Source of the DNA: Microcystis aeruginosa W13-11
GTDB taxonomy: Bacteria; Cyanobacteriota; Cyanobacteriia; Cyanobacteriales; Microcystaceae
NCBI GenBank assembly: GCA_009995705.1
Contig: JAADBR010000029.1
Location: 1-36,516, forward strand
DNA: 36,516 bases
Direction of reading: 5' to 3'
Shown here piece after piece: positions 17,595 through 26,497 of the stretch (positions are counted from its first letter, which is position 1; every line of letters starts with the position of its first letter). The translations under genes were made by a program, and so were the position numbers. Below the pieces are notes generated by a model. That model did not search any database and had not been told where the DNA came from. It was given only the letters and a program-made list of their open reading frames with translations.

Positions 17595-17718
17595 TAACTA
17601 GCTGGTTATAATTAAATTAAAAATGGATTTTAGCTTCGATCCCCCCTTAATCCCTTAGGCGGGAGGATTCCCCCTTATTAAGGGGGATATCTGACAACTT
17701 TTAACACCTGCCCACTTA
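17595..17718. repeat. CCCCCCTTAAT/AAGGGGGG element, copy A
   Basis: A 124-bp element whose left end (TAACTAGCTGGTTATAATTA), central CCCCCCTTAATCCC, inverted TTAAGGGGG and right end (TTTTAACACCTGCCCACTTA) line up with copies at 20845-21173 and 26230-26394. The outer ends are imperfect inverted repeats of TAAGTAGGTxG. It fills most of the gap between the hydrolase and Ppx genes and is probably a non-autonomous mobile repeat. Confidence 0.55.
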
Positions 17719-17809
17719 TCAATTTACCGCATTTGATAATTTTGACTTATTATTCTAGGTCAAAACTATCGAAATTTTCCATCTTGCCGATCTCAAGCTA
17801 ACTAACCGA

Positions 17810-19468
17810 TCACCGTTCATAATTTAAGGGTAAAAATGCCAAAGTTGCCACTACTTTCACCCCAAATTCTTCCTCAAAAACGGGTTTTTTATAGTCTAAA
17901 CTCCACAATTCTAAGGCACAATCATCTTCAGCATTATTGGGAAAAAGATGCAGATGTAGGGTTCTATATTCGGGATCGTACTTACATTCAATCTTTTTGA
18001 TCGCCCCTATTTGTCGTCGATCTAAAGCCACAGCCAAGCGCAGTATAGCACTTAGATGTCTGACCATGTACTGATAGTATTCCGTTAATTTCATAAAATC
18101 AGCGTGTCTTTTCTTCGGCTTACTTTTACGGTGATAACGAGCGATATTAGCGATAACTTCTAACTCTATTTCCGTATAGCCCAACAGTTCACCATTGCGA
18201 ATTAAATAATAGGAATGTTTATGATGGGCAGCATGACTAACATATAAACCACTATTATGTAAAATTGCCGCCGCCCATAATAGATTCCTAGCCTCCTGAT
18301 TCCAGGAATGTAATTGTGCTTGGGTTTGCTCGAACAAAGACAGGGCAAATGTCGCTATTCTCTCGGCCGATTCTAAATTAACTTGATACTTTTTCGCTAT
18401 TTTCAAGACACTGCGCTGACGGATTTCACTCTGATAAAGTAACCGATTATCAATTAAACCGTGGGTCAGCATCCAATCGACGATTACCCCTTCTCGCAGG
18501 GCCCTTTCACAGAGAACTAACTTATCAATATCTAACATGGTCATCGCTTCCAAAAGCACGATCGAACCAGCTAGAATTATCTCAGCCCGTTTATCGGACA
18601 TCCCCAGAATTGCCAGTCTTTGGTGATAGTCCAAAGTGGCGAAACGCTTGACTAATTCTCTGACATCTTTGCGGGTTAATTGATAGCCATTTAAAGGATT
18701 GGGAATTAACCCCAATTTCTCCAAAGCATGGATAGTCATCAAAGTTTCGATCGTCCCAGAAGTTCCCACTAAACGCGGCACTTCTCCCACCTGTAAATGA
18801 TGTTTAATTTCCTCTACTGCCCGCTCCAACATTCCCCTGGTGTATGCCCTTAAATAGGCTAATTCTGTGGTACTAATGGGATCGGTGGTGATCAAATCTT
18901 GCGTCAAACGCACCGCGCCGATTTTGGTACTACTAAGAAAGCGAATTTCTTGACTATCGGCTAAGATTAATTCCGTGGAACCGCCACCAATATCGATAAT
19001 AATATGGGCTTGATTTTGGAAATCCATTCCCGAGACGACACCGAGATAAATCCGGCGTGCTTCCTCCTGTCCCGAGATGAGATTTACATAAATACCGACT
19101 TCTTTCTCGATTAAAGCCAAAAATTCGTCACCGTTGGTCGCTTCTCGAGTGGCGCTGGTGGCAACAGCGATAATCTGATCCGCATGGAGACTAATAGCTA
19201 GATCGTGACAGCGTTTTAAAGCGGCGATCGCTCTTTCCATGGCCGCTAGGGTTAATTTACCAGTTTTTCTATCTCGATCGCCCAGACGGACTGTATCCTT
19301 TTCTCGGGCAATAATCGTAAAAGAGGGTAAGGACGGTTCAATTTTCACCACTACCATGTGAACCGAATTCGTACCAATATCGATCGCCGCTAGGATTTGG
19401 ACATCGGGGACTTTTGCCAAGGGAGCTGGTCCCCAATTGGGTGTAACTTGATTAGAAATATTCACCAT
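17810..19468 (-). CDS. ppx: Ppx/GppA phosphatase (exopolyphosphatase or ppGpp-related)
   Basis: A 552-aa, two-part enzyme. The N-terminal ASKHA phosphatase core (about 25-330) carries AAIDIGTNSVHMVV (27-40), ATSATREA, SGQEEARRIYLG and DIGGGSTEL, all family signatures. The C-terminal HD-like helical domain (about 345-510) includes AAILHNSG and IARYHRKS. The long architecture matches cyanobacterial Ppx, which removes phosphate from polyphosphate; a pppGpp phosphohydrolase role cannot be excluded from sequence. A CAGTGATCAGT word lies just upstream of the start. It is separated from the pentapeptide gene by 110 bp and may share a transcript with it. Confidence 0.9.
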   Translation of the reverse strand: MVNISNQVTPNWGPAPLAKVPDVQILAAIDIGTNSVHMVVVKIEPSLPSFTIIAREKDTVRLGDRDRKTGKLTLAAMERAIAALKRCHDLAISLHADQIIAVATSATREATNGDEFLALIEKEVGIYVNLISGQEEARRIYLGVVSGMDFQNQAHIIIDIGGGSTELILADSQEIRFLSSTKIGAVRLTQDLITTDPISTTELAYLRAYTRGMLERAVEEIKHHLQVGEVPRLVGTSGTIETLMTIHALEKLGLIPNPLNGYQLTRKDVRELVKRFATLDYHQRLAILGMSDKRAEIILAGSIVLLEAMTMLDIDKLVLCERALREGVIVDWMLTHGLIDNRLLYQSEIRQRSVLKIAKKYQVNLESAERIATFALSLFEQTQAQLHSWNQEARNLLWAAAILHNSGLYVSHAAHHKHSYYLIRNGELLGYTEIELEVIANIARYHRKSKPKKRHADFMKLTEYYQYMVRHLSAILRLAVALDRRQIGAIKKIECKYDPEYRTLHLHLFPNNAEDDCALELWSLDYKKPVFEEEFGVKVVATLAFLPLNYER

Positions 19469-19578
19469 CGCTTATCAGTGATCAGTTACCAGTCGGGGGA
19501 TAGGTGTTAAGGCTGGTCTTATTATCCCTCTAATTGTCCGCCTCGGCGCGGCAATTTTAGCTTTGTATAGCATTCATC

Positions 19579-20838
19579 TTATTGGTCAATATACAGTTTT
19601 CGCTGCTCCAGGGCCAATTGCTGGAATTCCCCTTCCCCAAATTTTCCCGCCTTGGGACGGCGCTCTCCCTCGGACTCGACTAAATAGATATAATCACAAT
19701 CAACCGCTTCTAAATTGGTATTTTCGGCGATTTTCCAAGCTTCGATACAAGCGCCCGTCAGGGTGGCTCCCTGTAAATTGGCTCTCATCACGTTACTATG
19801 GGCTAAATTGGCCCCTTCTAGATTAGCGTAGGCTAAATTTGCCTCGCTGAAATTTGCCCTGGTCAGGTTGGCATTTTTGAAGTTAAACCCGGAAAGATTT
19901 AGTCCACGAAAATTATAGCCAATATAAGCTTTATTTTCCCCTTGACCAGTCACCAGAAGATTTCTCATCGCCACTTCGGCTAAAATTGTCTTTTCCCAAC
20001 GCGCTCGATCGATGCCCGATGCCAGATAAAATCGAGTTCTAGTTAAATCTTTTGCCCTTAAATCAGTGGCTTTTAACTGCGCTCCCGTGAAATCTGCTTC
20101 TTTAAGATTTGCTGCGCAAAAATTTGTACCTTGATTGGCTAAAAAAGCAATTGCTATCGATTTCGTGATTGTTTGTCTTGATTCTTCTAGGGATAACCAG
20201 GCTAGATAAGCGGTGAATAAAGTACCACAAACCCCAACAATCAAAGCTATAGAAAAAGTTCCATTCATCACGGCTATTCCAGCTAATGCTCCCTGAAAAG
20301 CTAGTATAATTACTGTCAATAAAGTTAAAATTAAGCTGATAAAAATTGCTAAGATAAAACTTGTTGATTGACCAGAAATTAAAGATAAAACTAAGGGTAA
20401 TCCCCCAACTCTCTGACGATAAAATCTTCCGTAAATTAGAGATATAATCGTGGTTATCACCCCAGCAATGATTTTAAATTGGGTTACATCCGTCACCAGC
20501 ATTAAAGCTAGATAATAACCAGCTAATCCCCACAGATAGCCGCAGAAAGCCGCTATTAACCAAGAAATTAAGATTAATTGTAGCCGACCGCGCTTTAGTA
20601 ATCCTGCCCTGGCCTCGGTAAATTTAGTTCCCTCTAAAATAGCACCTTGAAAATTAGTACCACGCAGATCTGCTTGACTAAAATTAGCCCCCAATAAATT
20701 CTGTCCGCGAAAACACTGTCCTTTTAATTTTACTCCTATAAAATTGCGTTGGCCTTTGGCATATAAATCCAGTACCTCCCTTGCTCTCATAGAAATTACC
20801 GAGGTCTGTTTTTTGCTTGATTGATTAATGTAATTCAT
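19579..20838 (-). CDS. membrane pentapeptide-repeat protein
   Basis: A 419-aa protein with an unusual layout: a short pentapeptide-repeat block (about 37-78, GANFSQADLRGTNFQGAIL), then a hydrophobic core with about five membrane helices (84-220). A second larger pentapeptide region follows (232-262 and 308-372, ANLTRANFSEANLAYANLEG), then a tail with LEAVDCDYIYLVESEGERRP. That tail motif recurs at the end of other cyanobacterial pentapeptide proteins. Pentapeptides fold into a right-handed beta-helix and often mediate protein contacts; no activity is predicted. The start could also be Met17. A repeat element lies 7 bp upstream of the start. Confidence 0.8.
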   Translation of the reverse strand: MNYINQSSKKQTSVISMRAREVLDLYAKGQRNFIGVKLKGQCFRGQNLLGANFSQADLRGTNFQGAILEGTKFTEARAGLLKRGRLQLILISWLIAAFCGYLWGLAGYYLALMLVTDVTQFKIIAGVITTIISLIYGRFYRQRVGGLPLVLSLISGQSTSFILAIFISLILTLLTVIILAFQGALAGIAVMNGTFSIALIVGVCGTLFTAYLAWLSLEESRQTITKSIAIAFLANQGTNFCAANLKEADFTGAQLKATDLRAKDLTRTRFYLASGIDRARWEKTILAEVAMRNLLVTGQGENKAYIGYNFRGLNLSGFNFKNANLTRANFSEANLAYANLEGANLAHSNVMRANLQGATLTGACIEAWKIAENTNLEAVDCDYIYLVESEGERRPKAGKFGEGEFQQLALEQRKLYIDQ

Positions 20839-20893
20839 AACACCTAAGTAAGTGGTTATAATTAAATTGAAGATTTATCCCCCCTTAATTCCT

Positions 20894-20933
20894 AGGGCTG
20901 ATTCATAGTACGGTTAATTCATGAATCAACCCT
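20894..20933. repeat. 40-bp hairpin AGGGCTGATTCAT/ATGAATCAACCCT
   Basis: Thirteen-base arms with a single mismatch flank a 14-base loop that contains TTAATTC. The compact palindrome lies inside copy B and resembles short dispersed palindromes of Microcystis. No transcription role is evident. Confidence 0.5.
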
Positions 20934-20954
20934 ACCCTTCTATCCCCTATCGGG

Positions 20955-21112
20955 ATCTTTCTTAACAATTTTTTCATTAAGCACTCTAACCCTTATCCTG
21001 ACTGGATTTCAGTTTTTTCTTTGTCAGTAAAGATGTCAACAAGGAATATTACAAATTGTTAACCGAGTCTTGAAAGCGTTGTGCTACAAAGGTTTGAAAT
21101 GTTAAGAAAGAT
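20955..21112. repeat. 158-bp inverted-repeat segment (ATCTTTCTTAACA ends)
   Basis: ATCTTTCTTAACA (20955-20967) is exactly inverted at 21100-21112. The right arm is part of a 19-bp word also found at 12572-12590. It may be a separate element inserted into copy B. Confidence 0.4.
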
Positions 21113-21212
21113 GTGACCAATGGACAGCCTTGATAAGGGGGGTGTCTGATAATTTTTAACGCCTACCTACTTATTATCTTTTTTAAATTGGCTTTGGTTA
21201 TTTTTTGGCAAT

Positions 21213-21307
21213 TTATACTAAATCGGTTTTTAATAGTGCGATGAACTCCCAAGTTATAGATTGTTTCTCCCCGCTCTCCCATACCTCGTAAACAGGATTT
21301 AGTATAA
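21213..21307. repeat. MITE-like element, TTATACTAAATC family, copy 2
   Basis: TTATACTAAATC (21213-21224) is exactly inverted as GATTTAGTATAA (21296-21307), bounding 95 bp. The ends match the element at 6781-6878 while the middle differs. Together with copy B it makes up most of the 550-bp spacer 20839-21389. Confidence 0.55.
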
Positions 21308-21389
21308 TACAGATTGAACTTGACAGACCCCCGGGGATGAGGGACTTTTTTTAGGGGCAATCCACGGCAAAAACAGCCCCTAAAACTGA

Positions 21390-23345
21390 TTATTGACCCG
21401 GACTTGGTGCTTCTATCGGGGACTCTGGGGAAAGGGGAGTCGATTCAACTATTGGTGGTGGGGGCGGCGGTTGGAGAATATTGCGCCAGCCTTGCATTTG
21501 GGAGCGAGCCGAACTGTAGGCGGTACTTTCCCGGGATACGGATTCAGCAAGGCGAATAGCTTCCAGATAACGGCCATTATTAGCTTGGGCCGTGGCTAAA
21601 GACAAAAGCTGATAACTCCAACGTTCCAGCAATTCAGTCCGTTGCACACCCGCGTCGGTTTGAGCGGAAATATTGGTAACTAAAGCAATCGCTCGGGTTA
21701 AACCCTCTGCGCTTCCCGTCGCCGCTAATTGATTAGCCTGTTGGAGATTTTGACGGGCCCGCAACTCTCGGCGCCAACGACGGATATTTTGAGAAACTTC
21801 CGAGGAAAGAGCGCGACCGGGAGGAATTTGATTGGCCGTTTCGATCGCTGTGCTATAGTCTTTGAGATTGGCCAAAGCTTGAGCCTGATCTAAAATGGGT
21901 TGATCTTCCATGCGTTCAATCCGCGCTTGCCAGTCGCCAATTTCCCGTTGAGCATCTCGGTATAAGGCCCGATTCTTGCCAATAGCCCAGGCCTGGATAA
22001 TAGCACTACTGAGGGAATTAATATCGCCGGGGAGAGCAATTTCTTGGGCGCGTTCTAAAATGGGCCGGTCTTCAATCACTTGTATTTGACGATTCCAAGA
22101 GCCAATTTCCTGCTGTGCTTGCGACCAGAGGGGATTATTACGGGGAACCTCGCCCGCTTTCGTGATAGCGGCGCTATACTGCTCGATTGTACCTGCTTGT
22201 GCTAAATCTCTGGCCTCGGACAGTATTTTTAGATCCTGTACCTGTAACTGCCAGCGCTCCTTCATAGCTAGGGACGTTTGATGGAGGGGTCGAGAAGCGT
22301 CGATTTGTTCTAGTCCCAGTATGCCAGCTTCTAATCCGTCCACCGTGCCGGTTTCCGCATCTAAGGCCGCTTCGGACAAGAGAGACCAATCGGTGACATC
22401 TGCTTTAATTTTGAGGTCTTTGGGGGTTTGGTTAGCCAAATCCCGGAGAGCTTGCCATTGCTTCCGCTCAATTAATCTTTCGGCGTATTCTTTTAGTTTA
22501 TCCTCGGTTTTCCCGATTAATTTTTCTGCCTCCTGATAGGCATAACTGCTGGCTGGAATTTTTCTAGCTTCTTCAATGACTTTGAACCAATTGTCGAGAC
22601 CGCCTCGGGCAAAGAGATTAAAGGCATTATCTAACTTACTGCTATCTTCCCGGGCGACGGTAATTTTAGCGACCGCTTCATTATACTTAACCGTTGCCCA
22701 ATATTCATTATTTAAGTTCAATAAATCCACTGCCAGACGGAAAGATTGATTCCAGTTGGAAGCGCGGAGATTTTCCTCTAGTTTGCTTAAGATCTCGTTG
22801 CCTTCCGTCCAAGTTCCTTGCCACTTAGCGATTCTTTCTCCAATAATTGCCGCTACTGCCATATTATTGGGGATTTGACGAGCTTTAGCGATTGCCTGCT
22901 TTAAATTTCCCGCTTGATAGTCTTTTTCGGCCAAATTCAGGATATCTCGCGCCCATTCTTCCACCTGTTGATTAACTTGCGATCGCAAGGGGTGGTCTTC
23001 GGGTAAAGCTTCCACCAGGGCAATGGCTTCGAGTAGGCCTGCCACGGTGCGACTATCGGCGGAAAGTTGAGCGCAGTAGAGACGCAGGGAGGCAGAAGCG
23101 ATAGGCCAGAAGATTTTTGGGCAATTGGGCGACTTCTGCATATTTAATAACTGCCAAGTGGCGAGAAAGCCAACACCACCAAAGACCACCACAAATAAAG
23201 CCGCCCAAACTTTCCAAGTGAAACGATGCTGGTATCGAGACCAAAAGAGAAAAAGAAAAGACTTAGTTTTCTCTGGCCAACGAGTCAGGGGGTCAATCGA
23301 TTCTCGTTTGACTAGATTTTTGGTTAATTCTTTTCCTTTAAACAT
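21390..23345 (-). CDS. single-pass membrane protein with long helical repeat region
   Basis: A 651-aa protein: about 45 N-terminal cytoplasmic residues, one membrane helix (46-66, WAALFVVVFGGVGFLATWQLL), then a long Ala/Glu/Gln-rich helical region to about 620. Repeating A-I-A-x-A-x-x-I-P and W-x-x-x-I/L phrases (for example KQAIAKARQIPN, YSTAIETANQIPP, LTRAIALVTNIS) suggest TPR-like or solenoid repeats. The tail is proline-rich (PPPPPP, then SPESPIEAPSPGQ). Homologous cyanobacterial proteins are often labelled chromosome-segregation ATPase-like, but no nucleotide-binding motif is visible here, so I do not accept that function. The orientation suggests a large periplasmic domain. hslO begins about 60 bp upstream and may be co-transcribed. 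Confidence 0.7.
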   Translation of the reverse strand: MFKGKELTKNLVKRESIDPLTRWPEKTKSFLFLFWSRYQHRFTWKVWAALFVVVFGGVGFLATWQLLNMQKSPNCPKIFWPIASASLRLYCAQLSADSRTVAGLLEAIALVEALPEDHPLRSQVNQQVEEWARDILNLAEKDYQAGNLKQAIAKARQIPNNMAVAAIIGERIAKWQGTWTEGNEILSKLEENLRASNWNQSFRLAVDLLNLNNEYWATVKYNEAVAKITVAREDSSKLDNAFNLFARGGLDNWFKVIEEARKIPASSYAYQEAEKLIGKTEDKLKEYAERLIERKQWQALRDLANQTPKDLKIKADVTDWSLLSEAALDAETGTVDGLEAGILGLEQIDASRPLHQTSLAMKERWQLQVQDLKILSEARDLAQAGTIEQYSAAITKAGEVPRNNPLWSQAQQEIGSWNRQIQVIEDRPILERAQEIALPGDINSLSSAIIQAWAIGKNRALYRDAQREIGDWQARIERMEDQPILDQAQALANLKDYSTAIETANQIPPGRALSSEVSQNIRRWRRELRARQNLQQANQLAATGSAEGLTRAIALVTNISAQTDAGVQRTELLERWSYQLLSLATAQANNGRYLEAIRLAESVSRESTAYSSARSQMQGWRNILQPPPPPPIVESTPLSPESPIEAPSPGQ

Positions 23346-23408
23346 TCACGACTCCCTAGCAGATATTTTAGATAGATTTTACCCTAATGGCGCTCATTGC
23401 CCGACTTC

Positions 23409-24323
23409 TCAGCAAGATTCAGCCTGTAGAGACTCGACTAATTCGATTAATTGTCTCTCGTTGGCATTATACACTTCCCGACAAAACTCACAGACGGCTT
23501 CCGCTTGTTTATCTTTTTCGATAATGTCTTTTAATTCATCGACCCCGAGGAATTTTAAAGCTCCTAGGGCCCGTTCAAAAGAACAATTACAATCAAAATG
23601 CAGCATCTGCACAGCCGGAAAAATTTCTAGACCCATATCTCCGAGAAGTTCCTGAAAAATATCTTCTAGACTTTTTCCTGCGCGTAAAAGGGGCGTAAAT
23701 CCCGTTAATTTTCGCAATCTCGACTCTAAACGAGCCACTAAGACCTCATCCCGGGCCGCTTCTTTGGAGAGAACTTGTAATAAAATTCCCCCAGCAGCCG
23801 TCACTCCTGTGGTCGTGCCGACAAAAACCCCCACTTGCAAAGCGGAGGGAATTTGTTCCGATTGGTCTAGATAGTAGGCGATATCTTCCCCCACTTCCCC
23901 GGAAACTATCTCGACGATGCTCTCTTGAAGTTCATTTCTCTCCTCGCCTTTTTCTTCCCGTAAGACCCGCACATAACCCTTGTTACCTATGGCGCGACCC
24001 ACATCTAATTTTCCCTTAGCATTGGGGAGTAACTCCACCTGGGGATAGTCCACATAACCGCGCACCGTGCCATCGAGTCCAGCATCAACCAAAACACCAC
24101 CTAGCGGACCATCGCCTTTAATGCGAATATTGATCCTAGAACCGGGTTTTTTTAAACTGGAAGCCAGGAGTAAAGCCGATGCCATCGTGCGACCGAGAGC
24201 GGCACTGGCTACGTTAGATAATTGATGTCTTTGGCGAGCTTCTTCGGTTAAACGGGTGGTAATCACTCCTACTACTCTAATTCCGCCATCGGCGGCCGTG
24301 GCGCGGATTAATTTATCTGCCAT
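23409..24323 (-). CDS. hslO: Hsp33 redox-activated chaperone
   Basis: A 304-aa Hsp33. The N-terminal fold begins MADKLIRATAADGGIRVVGV, with the IRI.GDGPLGG.LVDA region and GYVRVLRE following. The C-terminal zinc switch has all four cysteines: CNC at 245-247 and CEFC at 278-281. In the family, oxidation releases zinc and turns the protein into a holdase, active in the cytoplasm under oxidative and heat stress. Length is normal. It is divergent from the small gene at 24408 and lies directly upstream of the 651-aa membrane protein gene on the same strand. Confidence 0.96.
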   Translation of the reverse strand: MADKLIRATAADGGIRVVGVITTRLTEEARQRHQLSNVASAALGRTMASALLLASSLKKPGSRINIRIKGDGPLGGVLVDAGLDGTVRGYVDYPQVELLPNAKGKLDVGRAIGNKGYVRVLREEKGEERNELQESIVEIVSGEVGEDIAYYLDQSEQIPSALQVGVFVGTTTGVTAAGGILLQVLSKEAARDEVLVARLESRLRKLTGFTPLLRAGKSLEDIFQELLGDMGLEIFPAVQMLHFDCNCSFERALGALKFLGVDELKDIIEKDKQAEAVCEFCREVYNANERQLIELVESLQAESC

Positions 24324-24407
24324 ACTACTTACTGTTATCCTTGGAAAACGCTGTCCCGATTTTTAGTTATTCTTTAACTAACTTAACAAAAATTATCAGA
24401 CAATAAT

Positions 24408-24791
24408 ATGTTCGGCAATTTTCAACAAAGTCAGCTGCGTATCGAAATCTCGGCCAGTGAACAGGCTATCCGGGATAGTTTGCTCAAAACTGCTCATCTC
24501 CGTCAATGGCTGTGGCCGCAAATGCTCTCACCCAATCTACCCGATAAATTAGAGGAAGGCTTGACTTTTACCTCTTGGTTAGGTTTAATCCCCGTACAAC
24601 ATCAGGTTTTATCGGCCAATGACCAGTGTTTACGCTTGCTTTTGAGTCAAGGCATCGATGGCTATCACGAATGGTATTGGGGTGATAGTTGGTTACAATC
24701 ACGTTTAGAAGGCATTTCTCTCCTTCCCCTCAATCTCGGTCAAACTCTCAGTTTATTAAAATTACGACTATTTCTGAGCAATCAAAAGTAA
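24408..24791 (+). CDS. conserved cyanobacterial protein, SRPBCC-like
   Basis: A 127-aa soluble protein. The layout (FGNFQQSQLRIEISA, then a helix with LRQWLWPQ, then strands LTFTSWLGLIPVQHQVL and CLRLLLSQGIDGYHEWYWGD, and a long C-terminal helix) resembles the START/SRPBCC ligand-binding fold, and the phrase LRQWLWPQ is typical for cyanobacterial members. The assignment is structural guesswork from sequence pattern, and no ligand is known. It is divergent from hslO across an 84-bp spacer, so both promoters must sit there. Confidence 0.62.
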   Translation: MFGNFQQSQLRIEISASEQAIRDSLLKTAHLRQWLWPQMLSPNLPDKLEEGLTFTSWLGLIPVQHQVLSANDQCLRLLLSQGIDGYHEWYWGDSWLQSRLEGISLLPLNLGQTLSLLKLRLFLSNQK

Positions 24792-24852
24792 TCAGTGAAC
24801 AGTAATCAGTAATCAGTGAACTAAAAACTCGCATCTGATAACGGATAACTGA

Positions 24853-25500
24853 TTAGGGTTGAGTTCCATCAAGACGGATTTGACAATTATCGGCATTGAG
24901 CGTACCTAGAGGATCGCCGTTATAAGTACCTTGTTTAACTATTCCTAACAGAGAAGCGATAACTATACATTTTCTTTCTTGGTTGGGATAGGGAGCGGCG
25001 GTGGCATTGGCGGCGGGATATAATACGATTATCGCTTGGCTTGCCGGCGGAGCAAAGGTTAACCCCGGCACATGACCCCGAAAGGAAAACTGCACCCCCG
25101 GACTGCTGCCCAGGGTGTGAAAATTATTCACCACCATAAATATTTCCTCTGGCAGACTTAAGGAGCGCTCGTCAGGATTCTCTAGCGGAAGCAAGGGACT
25201 CGTCTTATCATTAGTCGCCACTAAACAGCCTGCTTCACTGGCAGTTATTTGCTGGTAAACCGTGGTGCCAGTACCATTAGTAAAATTAATCGTGCAACTT
25301 CTCCCTCGACGGATAGCTTGTCTTTGGGCATCCTCTAGGGCTAATTGTATAGCATCGGTGGCTTGTTGGACTCTATTGTTATTCAACCAAGCCAATAAAT
25401 TAGGTCCGGTTAAGACGGCAAGAATTCCCGCAATTGCCAAAGCTATCAAAATTTCTAACAGGGTAAAACCCTGATTTTTATGGACATTTAAACGACGCAT
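24853..25500 (-). CDS. type IV pilin-like protein, GspH/FimT family
   Basis: A 215-aa prepilin-like protein. The class III signal is NQ-G/FTLLEILIALAIAG: cleavage by PilD is expected after Gly11, with the conserved Glu5 of the mature protein at residue 16 and a hydrophobic helix to about 36. The rest fits the GspH/FimT pseudopilin fold, with NNNRVQQATDAIQLALEDAQRQAIRR after the helix and cysteines that may pair (C53 or so, C92 and two near the end). It probably acts as a minor pilin in the type IV pilus or a pseudopilus. Its start overlaps the end of the next upstream gene by 23 bp, so the two are translationally coupled. Confidence 0.85.
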   Translation of the reverse strand: MRRLNVHKNQGFTLLEILIALAIAGILAVLTGPNLLAWLNNNRVQQATDAIQLALEDAQRQAIRRGRSCTINFTNGTGTTVYQQITASEAGCLVATNDKTSPLLPLENPDERSLSLPEEIFMVVNNFHTLGSSPGVQFSFRGHVPGLTFAPPASQAIIVLYPAANATAAPYPNQERKCIVIASLLGIVKQGTYNGDPLGTLNADNCQIRLDGTQP

Positions 25501-26089
25501 CGGGAATCACCTCGACAGAACTTTTGGCAAGAAATTTTCCTTCTTCTTCGTTTCTTTCGTCTCTTTCTTGAGTTTGATAGTCATTAGCGATTTCATCATC
25601 AGCTAACTTCACCTTATACTCTATACGGAGACGATGGGGATGAGCGGACTGGGCTTGTTCATCTTCAGGAAAAGTCCGATAGAGAGAATAGTTTTTACGG
25701 ACAAATGGTTTTGTATCTACTAATTGTTCCGTCGGTATAGGGGGGGTGGGGAGGGTAGTGGGGAGGGGAGTATTCGTTAGTTGTCTTCTTAAAGCTGTGG
25801 CATAACCCTCCGTTCCCGTACACACATCCGTCTTGACATAATTAGGACTGGAGTTCACATCCAAAGTCGAAGCTAAATATTTGACATCCTCAAAATCTTC
25901 TTGTATCCAAAAGTTAGCTCGAGCCTGTCTTTCTGCCCGAACTTTATATAAGGCAGTGAATGCCATTAACTGGAGGGTTCCTGTTAAGAAAGCGGCAATA
26001 GTTAGAATGGCAATCATCACTTCCAACATCGAGAAACCCGACTCGGATGATGACAGTTTTGACCGTATCCCCTTTCCTTTTAATTTCAC
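25478..26089 (-). CDS. type IV pilin-like protein, PilV/GspI type
   Basis: A 203-aa prepilin-like protein with the signal SESG/FSMLEVMIAILTIAAF: cleavage after Gly18, conserved Glu5 at residue 23, then a hydrophobic helix. The remainder is a small globular domain with two cysteines (in VKTDVCTGTEG and at the C-terminal FKCP). It resembles PilV/GspI and the HpsB-type pseudopilins of filamentous cyanobacteria. The gene for the major partner (HpsA or similar) is not in the window. It is first in a two-gene unit with the GspH-like gene. Confidence 0.78.
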   Translation of the reverse strand: MKLKGKGIRSKLSSSESGFSMLEVMIAILTIAAFLTGTLQLMAFTALYKVRAERQARANFWIQEDFEDVKYLASTLDVNSSPNYVKTDVCTGTEGYATALRRQLTNTPLPTTLPTPPIPTEQLVDTKPFVRKNYSLYRTFPEDEQAQSAHPHRLRIEYKVKLADDEIANDYQTQERDERNEEEGKFLAKSSVEVIPDASFKCP

Positions 26090-26229
26090 TTTTCAACCCC
26101 CCGTTTTTCCTGAAAACTACTGACTTTTTTATATCTCAACCACAGAGTACCAAGATCACCAGATATTTCTAACTTTAGTCAGGGAATTAATTCCCCGAAA
26201 ACCCTATTTTTCAAGTGAGTTGGATTGTC

Positions 26230-26394
26230 TAAGTAGCTGTTTATAACTAAATTGAAGATAGATTTTGGGTTCGATCCCCCCTTAATCCCCCCTTAATCCC
26301 CCCTTAATCCCCCCTTGATAAGGGGGTGCTGATCCCCCCTTAATCCCCCCTTGATAAGGGGGGCATCCGTAAGTTTTTAAGATCTACCTACTTA
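26230..26394. repeat. CCCCCCTTAAT/AAGGGGGG element, copy C with tandem units
   Basis: A 165-bp element with ends TAAGTAGCTGTTTATAACTA and TTTTTAAGATCTACCTACTTA. The centre holds three tandem CCCCCCTTAAT units (26276-26308), a fourth C-tract joined to TTGATAAGGGGG and a further C-tract/G-tract inversion, giving strong hairpins. It occupies most of the 400-bp spacer between the pseudopilin and EamA genes. Confidence 0.6.
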
Positions 26395-26497
26395 AACTGT
26401 CACCCACTTAGCATTTTACACTAATCTAGTCTTTGTCTGTGGTTACAATCGGCGATCGAGATCACATTCAACCAGTAATATTAGAGCCAGTAACAGC

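Larger units (their letters stand above)
20845..21173. repeat. CCCCCCTTAAT/AAGGGGGG element, copy B, interrupted
   Basis: The left end (TAAGTAAGTGGTTATAATTA, 20845 onward) and the right end (AAGGGGGG to CCTACCTACTTA, to 21173) match copies A and C, but about 230 bp of other DNA separates them. The insert contains a 40-bp hairpin (20894-20933) and a 13-bp inverted repeat (20955-20967 with 21100-21112), so it looks like repeats nested inside a repeat. Confidence 0.5.

Noticed and set aside
21390..23345. Chromosome-segregation ATPase label for the 651-aa protein
   Set aside because: No Walker A or B motif is visible; the resemblance is only from long helical composition.
26276..26394. Tandem CCCCCCTTAAT units as a CRISPR array
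   Set aside because: Units are 11 bp with no unique spacers and no cas genes; they are part of an inverted-repeat element.
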